The translations under genes were made by a program, and so were the position numbers. This document shows positions 49,936 to 60,973 of a stretch of 64,000 bases of DNA, piece after piece. Positions within the stretch are counted from its first letter, which is position 1; the number at the start of each line of letters is the position of its first letter. The notes beneath the pieces were generated by a model. It worked only from the letters and a program-made list of their open reading frames with translations, was not told the DNA's origin and made no database searches. The DNA comes from Picochlorum sp. 'celeri'. Its lineage: Eukaryota; Chlorophyta; Trebouxiophyceae. The stretch is taken from positions 558,001-622,000 of the forward strand of contig JAACMV010000005.1 of NCBI GenBank assembly GCA_010909725.1, read 5' to 3'.

Positions 49936-52818
49936 TCATATTGGTTTAAGACGGAACTGATATCTCTTATTTCCATTTGCCACTCTACTGTAGGACCATC
50001 GTAGTCCTGAGCAATCGGATTTGGTGCCCAGGAATGCCTTTCTGCCTTTGACAGCCCTGTTGTGAGACACCAGCTGCACAATGGAGCAGTCATCTGACTG
50101 TACGGGGTAGAACCTGACAAGTTCATCCTTCTGTTGTAGGCTGGGTGTTCTTGTGCCTGCCAAGTACGAGTACTTTGTTCTTCTACCACTTGCAAACAGC
50201 GTGGTTGGATCCCCCTGCTTCGTCTCAGACTTGATCTTCCAGGTTCTTCGTGGATTTTTGGCTTGTCTCCAGGATTTTAGCGAAACTTTCCTATTGCTTG
50301 ATGACAGCGAGTGTGCAATGTATCTTCTATCGCATGTCAGTGCTTGTATCATGTATTTTCCTTGATATGAACATACTGGTGGAGGTGGTGGAGGGGGAGG
50401 AGGAGGATTGGGACTTTCCAGTGGTGGTATTGGATCAAATGGTGGACTTGGCGCATCCTTGGCCTCTATGCTTCTGATCACGAGTGGCCTGAAAGATTCA
50501 TTCGAATCTTTCAATGATGATATATAGTAGATGCCCTGAGGTTTATCCTGAGGCAATGTTGAGTCTCCGCTACCGGTCTGATCATATCGAACCATCCTGA
50601 CCATGGCAAATGTTCTGATTCCAGACTGTACAAACGGAGTTATATCCACACGAACAAATGTGCCTTCTTGGTTGATGAATGAAGATGGAGGTATAGTCAC
50701 ATGACCCACGATAACCAGGTTGTCATCATTCCAGTTGATGACATTGTCCTTGACAGCATTCAGTGGGGTGGTATATGTCCTCAACATGCCAAAGTTGGAC
50801 CAGGAAAGTTCATTCTCATTCCAATCAGAATTCTTGTAGCCAAATACAGTGACAATCTCTGGCTCAGTATTGGTACTTTCTTTTGTCACGTGGAGCTGTA
50901 AGATTGTGTATATAACATCGCTCTGCTGAGGATAGTCATCTACTTTGATTACCAGGACTGAAGGCTCATCACTGTTGTCAGAGGTAATTCGAAACGCCTG
51001 CCCTTGGGTAGCTGTTGAAGATGGGCTCAATACAACCGCTGCTTCGGCTGGAATTGTCTCTACTTTACTGGGGACAGTTGGAATTTGAGCCTCTTGCACT
51101 GTATTTGGAGGTACATTGAATGTTATCAATGCACTCGTGCCCACAGGGATGGTTCCAGACACCTCCCCGTGCAGAGTTGAGGTCATCTTCTCATTATTCC
51201 CTACGGATGATACGATAATCATGGAATTTGGAATTGTTCCATACTGTGAAATGTCAACTTCCACCTCTTCATTGAACCAACCCTGATTCACTAAAAAGAT
51301 TGACACTGATCTGTCATTCTTCAAAGCCCATGCAAGGACAATGTCATTGACAGAGGTGAATGAATGCGTCCTCGAATACACTTTGAAAACATCTTTTTCT
51401 CCTCTCTTATTTGCTCCTGATCCGGTGAGAGATCTATCGAGAATCATTCGATAGACCTCCGCGGATTTTGAAGAACCTGAAGCATAAAATGGCGGGTTGA
51501 TGGTGTCGCCATACAAGACACCATTCTTCCCAACTTTGCTGGGCACACTAGTAACCCTATTCTGAGCTATTTTATGCAAACTTATTGATTTTGTTATCTT
51601 TCTTCTCACATATAAAGATCCTATCTGTGCAGCTACACACGCACTCGTGGACGGTTCATCCATCACATGCATACCTGCCAGTTGCTCTGCTGTTCTAAAG
51701 GTGTAGCAATTGAACTCTGAAATGTGTATATCCATATCCTGGTACCCCCTGATGTCCAAGTTATCTCTTGCATTATCAAACTTTGTTCGTAATTTATGCC
51801 CATTGCTCGGTGAGCAGGTTGGCGAAATTGTTGTGCATCCGCTTGGCAATGAGCCATATGCATGGAATGAGTAGGCATCAAGCACTCTCCAGTTCTCATC
51901 AGGTTCATCTGCTAAAAATGTCATATTAATGTCTTTGATAATATCTCCAGCAAAATTCGTAGGAAAAGACGCTGCAGTTGCTGGTGCTATTATATATGGC
52001 TTGATTTCCACACCAGACTTTATGGAATAGTCTGCAAAAGCATCTTGGAGTGCTTGAGATTTAATCTTGTAAGAACTATTCCAGCGCGTCCGATCTATGC
52101 ACGAATCTTTGTCAGGTTCATTATACAACTCAATATCTGTGATACCATGCTCTGCCATCCAAGCACCTCCAATATACATGACTCTATAGTCTTCAAACCT
52201 CTCCCTATAGTAGTCTGGATCAGCTGGATCAGTACTAAGAAATTCTAGCTCAGTGCAATCCCAATCCCACACAGCCATTATTCCTACATCTTTATCCTGC
52301 AATTTTTTCACATAATCTTCAGGAATACCCTGTTGCATGAGCGTAATACCATCTGCAGATTCTGTCATCCGGCGCAACAATTCATTCCAATTCACTTCTT
52401 TGTGATTCTTTTCCAAAAACTCTGCAATCCCCATCCCCACAGGCCCATTCTGTACCCTAAAACGGAAGTCATTGACTGCATTTCTAAATGAATCGGGATC
52501 GATCACATCTTCTCCAGCGAAAGAGACCCCAAACTGATTCCCATACTCTCCATTCCTCCAGCTGTTACTTACAAATTGTCGCCAATCTTGTGTGTTGTAC
52601 TCTGGCTCACTCGAATATACAAAAGGGTGGAAGAACGCCCTAACAAAATTTGGACCGAGATAGTCCAGCCATGTGAATATATTATTATCTGGATGCACCA
52701 GGCCAAACCCAAGACCCATCGACGAAGGTGTCTGGGAGGTAACTTCTTGACCAGCTACTCTGCCAAGAGGAAGGCAAACAGACAACAGGAACGCACAATA
52801 GAGTACGACGATACTCAT
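49936..52818 (-). CDS. Secreted multidomain glycoside hydrolase (clan GH-A-like) with DNRLRE and trefoil-like domains
   Basis: A 960-aa single exon. The signal peptide is about 1-23. A (beta/alpha)8-type catalytic region (about 30-480) shows WDWDCTE, the acid/base motif YNEPD (Glu234), SFHAYG (His319) and HISEFNCY, a candidate nucleophile Glu368. A beta-sandwich (about 490-560), typical after GH-A catalytic domains, follows. A DNRLRE/CBM96-like domain comes next (about 580-760; VFGYKNSDWNENELSWSN, VRVDITPFV). A poly-Pro linker (about 805-820) leads to a C-terminal domain of about 130 residues with LTCDRRYIAHS and WRQAKNPRRTWKI, resembling a beta-trefoil or carbohydrate-binding module. The exact GH family is not recognised. 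It is probably secreted to the cell wall or medium and is divergent from a polysaccharide lyase gene. Confidence 0.82.
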   Translation of the reverse strand: MSIVVLYCAFLLSVCLPLGRVAGQEVTSQTPSSMGLGFGLVHPDNNIFTWLDYLGPNFVRAFFHPFVYSSEPEYNTQDWRQFVSNSWRNGEYGNQFGVSFAGEDVIDPDSFRNAVNDFRFRVQNGPVGMGIAEFLEKNHKEVNWNELLRRMTESADGITLMQQGIPEDYVKKLQDKDVGIMAVWDWDCTELEFLSTDPADPDYYRERFEDYRVMYIGGAWMAEHGITDIELYNEPDKDSCIDRTRWNSSYKIKSQALQDAFADYSIKSGVEIKPYIIAPATAASFPTNFAGDIIKDINMTFLADEPDENWRVLDAYSFHAYGSLPSGCTTISPTCSPSNGHKLRTKFDNARDNLDIRGYQDMDIHISEFNCYTFRTAEQLAGMHVMDEPSTSACVAAQIGSLYVRRKITKSISLHKIAQNRVTSVPSKVGKNGVLYGDTINPPFYASGSSKSAEVYRMILDRSLTGSGANKRGEKDVFKVYSRTHSFTSVNDIVLAWALKNDRSVSIFLVNQGWFNEEVEVDISQYGTIPNSMIIVSSVGNNEKMTSTLHGEVSGTIPVGTSALITFNVPPNTVQEAQIPTVPSKVETIPAEAAVVLSPSSTATQGQAFRITSDNSDEPSVLVIKVDDYPQQSDVIYTILQLHVTKESTNTEPEIVTVFGYKNSDWNENELSWSNFGMLRTYTTPLNAVKDNVINWNDDNLVIVGHVTIPPSSFINQEGTFVRVDITPFVQSGIRTFAMVRMVRYDQTGSGDSTLPQDKPQGIYYISSLKDSNESFRPLVIRSIEAKDAPSPPFDPIPPLESPNPPPPPPPPPPVCSYQGKYMIQALTCDRRYIAHSLSSSNRKVSLKSWRQAKNPRRTWKIKSETKQGDPTTLFASGRRTKYSYLAGTRTPSLQQKDELVRFYPVQSDDCSIVQLVSHNRAVKGRKAFLGTKSDCSGLRWSYSRVANGNKRYQFRLKPI

Positions 52819-53321
52819 GCTGACTCTTACTATACCCCAGAGAGGTGAAAATTAATGAATGAAAGTAAGGGGCTGCCCCTGAGGGCCAGGCTCCCGTGCT
52901 CTAAGACCTCTTCGGTGCAACCGCGTCCGTCGGTGGTACACTGTCTTGCAAACTGTTCGTACAACAAAGAAAAGGCCTCCAAGCTTTAGATCTCAACATT
53001 GAATCTGTCACAATATATATGAATATTTTGAAAATAAGTTTCCCAATTGAAAACGTTTTATATTTGTACAACTTCCAGATGGGTTCTCATCATCACTGTC
53101 CACCGTGGCACGTGTCCATTTCGGGACCGACATTACGCCAAAGTCGTTGGTTCGATGATTCATGTATTGAGGGCTCCATTGGTACATGAATACTCAGAAA
53201 GATACAATCTTGTCTTGAAAACCCATCAAAACTGCGTATTGGCCTGGCAAGAATCGTCGAGTAGCTGTCTTGTCCTTCTCTGCGGGACTTTCTCCAAGGC
53301 AGTTCTTTCTTGCAGACAGAT
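52819..53321. promoter_or_regulatory. Shared divergent promoter region of the glycosidase and lyase genes
   Basis: 503 bp. A plus-strand frame (53047-53325) has no recognised motif. A TTCTTGCAG just before the lyase ATG may be a splice acceptor ending a 5' UTR intron. A GC-rich imperfect hairpin lies at about 52868-52890 (GGGGCTGCCCC). Confidence 0.35.
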
Positions 53322-54209
53322 ATGAGCTTTTGGAGTTACACGAAGAAAGTAATTAAAAAATATGTCATTGACGAGATAGATAAGAATGACCGCCGTGAGC
53401 AGCAGCCAGTAGCATCGTCATTCATACCAGGGAACCATAGGTTACTCCTGCCTTTTCTACTGCCAATTCCAGAGAAGAACCAACCGCCATGGAACGTGAT
53501 ACGGTCACGAAAGAAGGTAATTGCACGGATCTCTGCGGAAGGTGATAGTACTCGAACATCGAGCCAGCCATCCCTTCGAATAGACTATGCTCCTGGCAAG
53601 GTGGGCAGTTGTTCTGGATTTGGCCTCTTTGCAGCTCCTCAGCATGCATTCCCATCCACCTCTGCTACATTTTCGTATAAAGTATATATTGACAATAACT
53701 TTGACTGGGTGCGAGGTGGGAAACTTCCGGGTTTATTCATTGGATCGCCTGGTGCTTCTGGAGGAAACTGGGAGGCTAATGCTGGGTCTGTCAGAGTAGT
53801 ATGGCAAAGGAAAGGTATTGCCTGCCTGTACGTCTATATACCATTGCAAGTATCTACTTCAGGGACAAAAGAAGGAGCTTTGCAAGCCCAATCTGCGGAA
53901 TTTCAAGATTGCTGCCATATGACAAAGAAGGGCTGTCACCTGTGGCATACAGGACCTCTCACATTCACCAAAGGGGCTTGGAACGATGTATCCATATCCC
54001 TTACTCTGAACCACATCGGATCACATGATGGATCTGTACAGCTCACAGTAAACGACAGGAGTGTATCCTGCTCTGGCCTGACATGGAGAAGCCAACCACA
54101 CCTCCAGATTGGTGGTGTGTCCATACAAACATTTTATGGTGGAAGTAGCCCAGAAGCAGCAGTCCCTTCATGCGGATCATACTTAAAATTCAGAGAATTT
54201 ACTGTGTAA
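53322..54209 (+). CDS. Polysaccharide lyase family 14-like protein
   Basis: The protein is 295 aa from the ATG at 53322. A jelly-roll domain shows RIDYAPGKVGS, FSYKVYIDNNFDWVRGGKLPGLFIG, VRVVWQRKGIACLYVYIP, and FTKGAWNDVSISLTLN to GVSIQTFYGG. The KLPG and WVRGG features match PL14 alginate/glucuronan lyases and their eukaryotic relatives, which cleave uronic-acid polymers by beta-elimination. Catalytic residues cannot be fixed by eye. There is no classical signal peptide at this start, so an upstream exon may supply one. The 3' end faces the 54250 gene with 40 bp between them. Confidence 0.75.
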   Translation: MSFWSYTKKVIKKYVIDEIDKNDRREQQPVASSFIPGNHRLLLPFLLPIPEKNQPPWNVIRSRKKVIARISAEGDSTRTSSQPSLRIDYAPGKVGSCSGFGLFAAPQHAFPSTSATFSYKVYIDNNFDWVRGGKLPGLFIGSPGASGGNWEANAGSVRVVWQRKGIACLYVYIPLQVSTSGTKEGALQAQSAEFQDCCHMTKKGCHLWHTGPLTFTKGAWNDVSISLTLNHIGSHDGSVQLTVNDRSVSCSGLTWRSQPHLQIGGVSIQTFYGGSSPEAAVPSCGSYLKFREFTV

Positions 54210-54249
54210 TGCAATAATAAAATAGACTGGCATGGTGTCCAGTAGATCA

Positions 54250-54996
54250 TTATTCAAATCGAAAAGGCAGCTTGTCTCCTGGCCGTATCGTCATTGGATC
54301 CCCTTTCCAATCCAATACTATCTTGCCTCCACTCTCGCCGCCATCATCCTCATCATCGCTGCTACTTTTTGACATGCGCACCGTATCGTCACTCTGCGCT
54401 TCATGCCGAACCCTCTGCCGACCAATTACACCTGTAGTGCGACGACTGCTACTGCTCTCCCCCCCACTTGCATACTGCTTAATATCCTCGTCCGTCGCAA
54501 TCTCCAACATCCCACTGCCTCCACCACGAGCAAAAACATCAATTGATCTATAAATCTCCCAGGTCGGCGATCCATCAATCATCACCTCTCCAATCTTGGC
54601 ACTCCAACCCTTGTGCTCTTCCACTGGGATGCTCGACCAAAACCTCTCCAGTGCCTCCAACGACTCAAACTCCACTTCCAGCTCTAATCGACTCTCAGGA
54701 CTACCAACACTTCCACTACTAATACGCACATTCTCAGACGTTAAACCAGGCTCAGCCATTGTTCCAATTCGTTCCACCCATTCCACCAACAACTCTGCTC
54801 CAAGGTTCTTCGTTCCATATTTGCAATCAAAACACCATCTCGCCCTCACAGAATGACATAGTAACGATACCATACCCCGCGTTGATCGTCCTACCCGACG
54901 CACGCCACCACATTCTAGAAAGCTTCCTGGTTTCGTCATTTGCCGACGGCCACAAGAGCCAATGGCAGCCGATTGCATCAATGTATTCGCATACAT
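54250..54996 (-). CDS. Conserved-looking protein of unknown function, possibly plastid-targeted
   Basis: The protein is 248 aa from the ATG at 54996; the frame is open to a GTG only. An Arg/Ser/Gly-rich N-terminus (about 50 residues) resembles a transit peptide. The middle contains WCFDCKYGTKN, ELLVEWVERIGT, a beta-rich LELEVEFESLEALERFWSSIP and HKGWSAKIGEVMIDGSPTWEIYR, which together look like a dimeric alpha/beta-barrel (NIPSNAP/ABM-like) domain. The C-terminal third is low complexity with a Ser/Asp run, then GDPMTIRPGDKLPFRFE. No named family can be given. Confidence 0.6.
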   Translation of the reverse strand: MYANTLMQSAAIGSCGRRQMTKPGSFLECGGVRRVGRSTRGMVSLLCHSVRARWCFDCKYGTKNLGAELLVEWVERIGTMAEPGLTSENVRISSGSVGSPESRLELEVEFESLEALERFWSSIPVEEHKGWSAKIGEVMIDGSPTWEIYRSIDVFARGGGSGMLEIATDEDIKQYASGGESSSSRRTTGVIGRQRVRHEAQSDDTVRMSKSSSDDEDDGGESGGKIVLDWKGDPMTIRPGDKLPFRFE

Positions 54997-55171
54997 ATTC
55001 TTTTTATACCGGTAGGTTTTCACTTTTTCAATACACGCCTAATGCATTATAATGGCCAATGATTGGCAAGGGTCCGTAATTGGATACGAAAAAATCATGC
55101 ATGTGCTCATGCACACAAACGCACACGAATATGGAATAGATAACTACATATAAAAAAAGTGTATTTATATC

Positions 55172-58100
55172 ATGACCTACTCATCTCCCTTGCAATCAAA
55201 GGTCTTTGAGGGTACGAGAGGGCTGGTGTTCAAACACCCTCTCGACAAGGGTAATCATAGCTACTCACGGTGCGTCAATGTTCTAGTATTATCACAAAGA
55301 CAGTTATGAATATAATTATGACTGTGATTGTTCGGGTTTGTGCAGGGGCGGATTCCGACGATCCGGCAGCAGTCAGCGTCGCTGTTGGGATCGACAGAGA
55401 GCGTCTGTGTTCCTGGGTACTGCCAATCGTACACGTAAAAATTATTCATCTATAAAACACATAAGCGCAGCGACGGATGCAAGTGTTGCGTATCGGAGGG
55501 ACTATGACGCAGGCAAGGGGAGGCGAGTGACTGCTGAGACAATCGTCAGCGATGAAGGCGATAGGATTATTCGAATTGAGAGTGATATTCCTGGCAAATT
55601 GTTGTTGCATTGGGGGTTGGAAGGTAACGAAGGGGAAGGTTGGAGGCTGCCTGGGAAGGAGGTGTGGCCAGAGGGTACAGTGGAGTATAAAAGGAGGGCG
55701 TTGCAGACTCGGTTTGGGGATGGGGGTGTCGAGATACGGCTTCGTAACGATGATCCTGCCAGATATTTGAATTTTGTTGTCAAGGATACGGCGTCTGGGG
55801 AGTGGTACGATATTAATGGGAGCAATTTTCATGTTCCCATAAGCCTTGTAGATGATGAGAGCAAGGTGTCAGTGGGGAGTGGCGGTGCGGACGAGATGGT
55901 GCAGCCGAATCAGAAAAAGGTGTTGTTGAGGGAGGAGGACATTCCCTCTATTCCTCAAGATCTGTCTGGTGTGTGGTCGTACATGAAATGGGAGGCATCT
56001 GGGTGTCCTAATAGGAGTCAAGAGGAGGCTGACCGCGAATACCAGAATGCAATAAGGGAGATTGCCATGTTTTTGAGGCAAGGGTGTAGTTTGAATGATT
56101 TGCAAAAGGTTGCTGAAGATGGCGTGGAGAGGTATAAGGCGTTTGCGAGGGAGCAAGAGATGATGTGGACGCAACAGCCCATGCCAGCAGCAGAACCACA
56201 GGATGGTGGAGATGTGGATGTTGATCAGGATGTCGTGAATTTCAGAGCCTACTTGATGTGGGAACAGGCTGGGAAGCCTGATGGTGCTGATTTTGGACAG
56301 GCTGCTCGAGCCGAGATTGTCCAGTTGCTTGGGGAAGGAAAGACAATGGAGGATATTAGACATGATATGAACATGGCTGGGGCACAAGAGACGCAGCACG
56401 TGCGTGAAGAGGCGCAGCGTGATGACGTGGTGGAGACACCGAAAGAGAAGCAAGTTGATGAAGTACAGTATACTGTTGGAGAAGGTATTGGAATCAGATA
56501 TCGAAATCCCTTGGATCTTATTCACAGGTCTGGTGCTCCAAGGCTCTCTGAGGTTCATAAAAAGACACCAAAGCCATTACAGCCTTTATGGAAAATGGCA
56601 CGAGAAGATGAGGACTGTATCTGGCATCGTGTATACTCATTAGGTTCCAAGTCAGAAATGTTGGTGTCTGTTTGGAAGGAAGGAGATGAGCATCCTTACA
56701 AGGTGGTTTTGACCACTGACAACCCTTCAGAGCTTGTCATGCATTGGGGAGTGAGGAAAGGTGGAAGATCTTGGAAGAAACCGGATGTGGCTTTATTGCC
56801 AGGAGATAGCGACTTGGTGCCTGATGGTATTGCAGCTGAGACGCCGTTCAAGAGTTGCTCTGATGAAGAATGCCATATTGAGATTGGTGGAAGTATAGTC
56901 CCTCTGCAGCGCGTGGAGCTGAGTGTGCCAGGTAATGCCAAAGTGTCTGCAATTTCATTTGTTCTCCGTAGTGATGACGGATCAAGATGGTGGAAAGACG
57001 GTGGATCTGATTTCTTGGCCCCGTTGCTTGCGAAAGATGCTTCCAAATCTGTTGATGAGGTGGGAGAGGTGGATGAGTTGAGTCAGACGATAATTGACTG
57101 TGAGGTCAAGTCGGGTGCGTGGACCCTCATGCATCGCTTCAATAAAGCCTCAGATTTACTAGAAGATATCGTTCAAGGTAGATTTGAGCCGGCGGATAAG
57201 GCCATGGCGACCATATTTGTTTGGCTCAGGTACAGTGCCATCAGGCAGTTGACGTGGCAAAGAAACTACAATACCCAGCCAAGGATTTTGGGAGCAGCAC
57301 AGGAAAGGCTGACTCATAAGATCAGCGATGTATATTCTTCTCTGCAAGGGCAAGCGAAAGAGTTTGCTCGGTTGTGCCTAACCACTGTTGGTCGGGGAGG
57401 CAATGCTCAAGCTGTGAGGGACGAAATTCTGAATATTATGCACCGCAACAAGGTTAAGGAGGTCAAGGGAACTTGGATGGAAGAGTTTCATCAGAAACTT
57501 CATAATAATACAACTCCTGATGATGTTGGTATCTGTGAAGCTTACATTGCCTTCCTCAAGACTGATGGGGATATCGGAGCATATTGGGGCACCCTGTCTG
57601 ACCACGGCATTACCCGAGAGCGCCTAGAGTCCTTTGATCGTCCAATTGTAACGTTGCCAGAGTTTATGGGAGACAAAAAAGAAAACCTAATTCGGGACTT
57701 TGAGAATTATTTGGGTATTTTGAAGGCGACCCATTCAGGGGCTGATCTCCAAGCTTCTGCCTCTGCCGCATCTGACTTTGTGCCTGCATCCGCAAAGTCA
57801 TACTTGGGATTTGTTCTGGGCCAACAAAACTCGAGCAATGTGTTATCATTGATGGAAGCGGCGGTTGAGTGCCGAACAGAAATCAATGGCATGCTGGGAG
57901 ACCACAGGGAAATTATGTATTTGGATTTGGCATTAGAGAACATTGTTAGAGCAGCAGCAGAGAGGGGTGCTGGAGCTGCAGGCTCCAGTGCTGCGTCCCT
58001 GATGACTCCATTATTACAGAATCTGGCATTGTCGCTTGAGAACAATGAGGAAATATGCTATTGTTTGAAAGCCTGGCAGGATCTAGATGATGAAGTTAAG

Positions 58101-59750
58101 CATGGGGGATATCCCTCAAAAGACCAGGCATTGCGAGGGATGGCAGTGATTGAGCGGATACGTAGAGCGCTTGCTGATGCATCAGACACCATGGTAAATA
58201 CGCTGCAAGATATCAGCTCGCTTTTAGGAAATGCATTTGGATGCGAAGAATGGTCTGTGCAATTGTTTGCCGAGGAGGTTGTCAGGGGTGGGCCAGCTTT
58301 TGCAGTAAGTCTTGTTCTCAGTTCCATAGAGCAAAATCTGAGATCTGCTGCTGAAATGGGGGCCTGGCAGGTCATCAGTCCAGTTGAGAAAACAACTGGA
58401 AAGCTTCTAATGGTCCCTGATTTGCACGTTGTAGCGGACGAAGTCTACAAAGAGCCTACAATATTATTAGCATCAAGAGTTACTGGGGAAGAAGAGGTTC
58501 CTCTTGGTGTCGTTGGTATCCTGTCCGGCGATGCCCCTGATGTGCTGTCACACTTGTCAGTACGATGCAGGAATATGAAGGCTTTGTTCGGTGCTTGCCA
58601 CGAAGCAGAACCATTGGAAACCCTTGAGGAACTGAATGAGAAGTATATCACCATTACCACAAATGCTGCTGGAGCTGTCTCTTGGGAAGAAGTGGATTCC
58701 TCTGCCGTTGCTTCCTCCGAATCTACTTCGGATGATGCTAAAACAAAGAAAAAGCTTTCAGTAGCGAAGCCAACGTGGTGCAAGAAGTGGTCCATTGGTA
58801 TTGACAGTTTTGAGAATGGAGTTGTTGGTGCAAAGTCCAAAAACTTGGCAAGCCTCCGAGGAAAACTACCTGAATGGATTTCCCTTCCTTCTTCGATTGC
58901 ATTACCATTCGGAAGTTTCGAAGCAGCAATGTCATCTCCAATTAACTCGGATATAGCTTCCCAATTGGAGAAGTCTGTAAAGGATGCAAGAAATGGAGAC
59001 ACAAAAGCATTGAGTACCTGTCGAGAACTCATCATGGGCATGGAGATTCCTGAAGAAGTCCAAAAAGACCTGGCACAAACGATGAAATCAAATGGCATCT
59101 CTGCTCCAAAAGATAGTGATGCGTGGTACCAAGCCTTTAGAGCCCTGAAAGCAGTCTGGGCATCAAAATATAATGAAAGAGCATTTACTTCAACCAAGCG
59201 TGTAGGCCTTGATTTTGATGATGTCACCATGGCTGTACTAGCCCAAAAAGTTGTTCAGGCAAAATATGCTTTCGTCATTCATACTACAAATCCAATGACA
59301 GGAGATGAAGACGAAATCTATTGTGAACTGGTCAAGGGCATGGGCGAATCTATTGTCTCTGGAACTGTCCCAGGCTCGGCACTTGCCTTTACAGCAAAAA
59401 AGAATGACCTCGAAAATCCCAAAATTGTACTGTACCCATCGAAATCTCAGGGTATGTTTGTCAGGGAAGAGAGCCTTATCTTCCGCTCCGATTCTAATGG
59501 AGAAGATCTCGAGGGCTATGCTGGGGCAGGCCTGTATGACTCGGTCACGACAGCTGTCATGACACAAGAACTCGTAGATTATTCATCCGATCAAATTCTA
59601 ACCGACCCAGAGTTTGCCAAGGACATCATGTCAAGGGTTTGCAAGACGGGAGCAGCAATTGAAAAATCACTCAAGAGTCCACAGGATGTGGAAGGCGTTA
59701 TTGATCCAGACAATGTTATTACAGTTGTGCAAACAAGACCGCAGATGTAA
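55172..59750 (+). CDS. GWD: Alpha-glucan water dikinase with two CBM45 domains
   Basis: Exon 1 (55172-55269) encodes a transit-like N-terminus (MTYSSPLQSKVFEGTRG). A 76-nt intron (GTGCGT donor, TGTGCAG acceptor, phase 2) joins exon 2 (55346-59750), giving 1500 aa. GWD phosphorylates starch at glucose C6 using ATP and water, opening the granule to amylases in the plastid. Two CBM45 starch-binding repeats are seen, with LLHWGLEG...WRLPG (around 120) and LVMHWGVRKGGRSWKKP (around 497). The phosphohistidine motif DVLSHLSVRCRN has its catalytic His at about 1102. The nucleotide-binding domain has RSDSNGEDLEGYAGAG (from about 1413) and ends VVQTRPQM. Exon 1 was chosen because the open frame in exon 2 lacks an ATG before the conserved part. 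Confidence 0.95.
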
Positions 59751-59762
59751 TCCAAAACCAAA

Positions 59763-60931
59763 TCATCCAGCATATGACTGATATTGAATATCGTATGCTT
59801 TCATGTAATCATATGGGTCAGTATGAATAATTGATGCACCTGTAAATACTTCCATTCCTCCGTAGTCGGAAGCTAGGGATTTGCTGCTCTGCTTTCCCCT
59901 CGACACAATTCTGCAAACAACGCCTTGGTCCATTCGGCCTCCTTCGTAACGCGGATATACCCCAACATTGAAGCTAGACGTATCTAGTATATCAATCATT
60001 GCTCTGAGGCTGCAATGAACAATTTTGACAAATTCAGCGTCCGTCAAATCGTTTCCAAAAATGCAGATTTCTCTGTCTTTCAGAGGACACAAGGAGGCAA
60101 ACATGCCAGCACGCCCAACATCGCCACGTGACAGACCAATCTCTGTGTGTGCTTGGAAAACATCATGGTAATAATTTCCATCATATTCGTTGAAAACGTG
60201 TCGCTGTAACACCTCTTGAAGAGGGAACTGCCGATCACTTGCCAGTAGCTGCGAATGACCATGAATTTGGCTAGCGCCACTCCTGCCACCACAATTCCAA
60301 ACCATTAGCGGGTACAGACGACCTTCCACTCCTTTTCCATTTCTATTCTGGTAATCTATGTAGCATTTATCAAACCATGCGTTGGACACGCTAAACATAT
60401 CCGACAGCATTTCGAGGGAGAAACATAGTGGATCATGGTGTTTGAAGATACAAACTGCTTGATACGGTCCTACATACTTGAATAGATTGGATGCAGTAAC
60501 ACAAAACTCTCCTTCTATACGTCCAAAATCATCCTCTGCTGTCAAGACATCCCAAGAACAAAAATCACATGATGTTTTTGAAACACCTGTGTCTGACACC
60601 TGGTTGCTTGTCTGAACAAACTGCTGTGGCTTCTTCACTCGTTCTTTATTAAACCAAGCCACATCAGATGTGATTTGATTCTTAATGGATATCAAATGCT
60701 GTCGATTGTCGATTGGAGAACCTGAATGTATGCATCAGAGATAGGTCAACAAGGCCTGCAGCCAGGCACCCCACCTGTGTAAGGGGTCGTACCATATTTT
60801 GACAGCAACTCCGGTGTACCCCTGCACGAGGCGTAATGCTCTGCTATAGAGAACAATTTCCGAAAATCACAACTCAAATTGTGGCGTTGTGCAACGACAT
60901 CGGCAATGCTTTGAAATCTGAGAACAGTCAT
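59763..60931 (-). CDS. GalT/HIT-superfamily nucleotidyltransferase or phosphorylase (two exons)
   Basis: Exons 60793-60931 and 59763-60721 (71-nt intron, phase 1) give 365 aa. The catalytic triad motif of the GalT branch, HGHSQ (200-204, HxHxQ), follows the typical WNCGGRSGASQI. A CDFC pair near residue 110 could bind zinc as in GalT and plant ADP-glucose phosphorylase. The C-terminus has FNVGVYPRYEGG and CRIVSRGK. Members move a nucleotide between sugar phosphates or phosphorolyse nucleotide sugars. The substrate is not assignable from sequence. Being tail to tail with GWD (12 bp between stops) is probably coincidental. Confidence 0.75.
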
Positions 60932-60973
60932 GAGTTTGTCTCAAATTAACGCTGGAAATTCGCTATCGAGCAA

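Noticed and set aside
53047..53325. 92-codon frame upstream of the PL14-like gene as a signal-peptide exon
   Set aside because: It ends in a stop overlapping the lyase ATG, and no donor in it gives an in-phase join to the acceptor at 53314.
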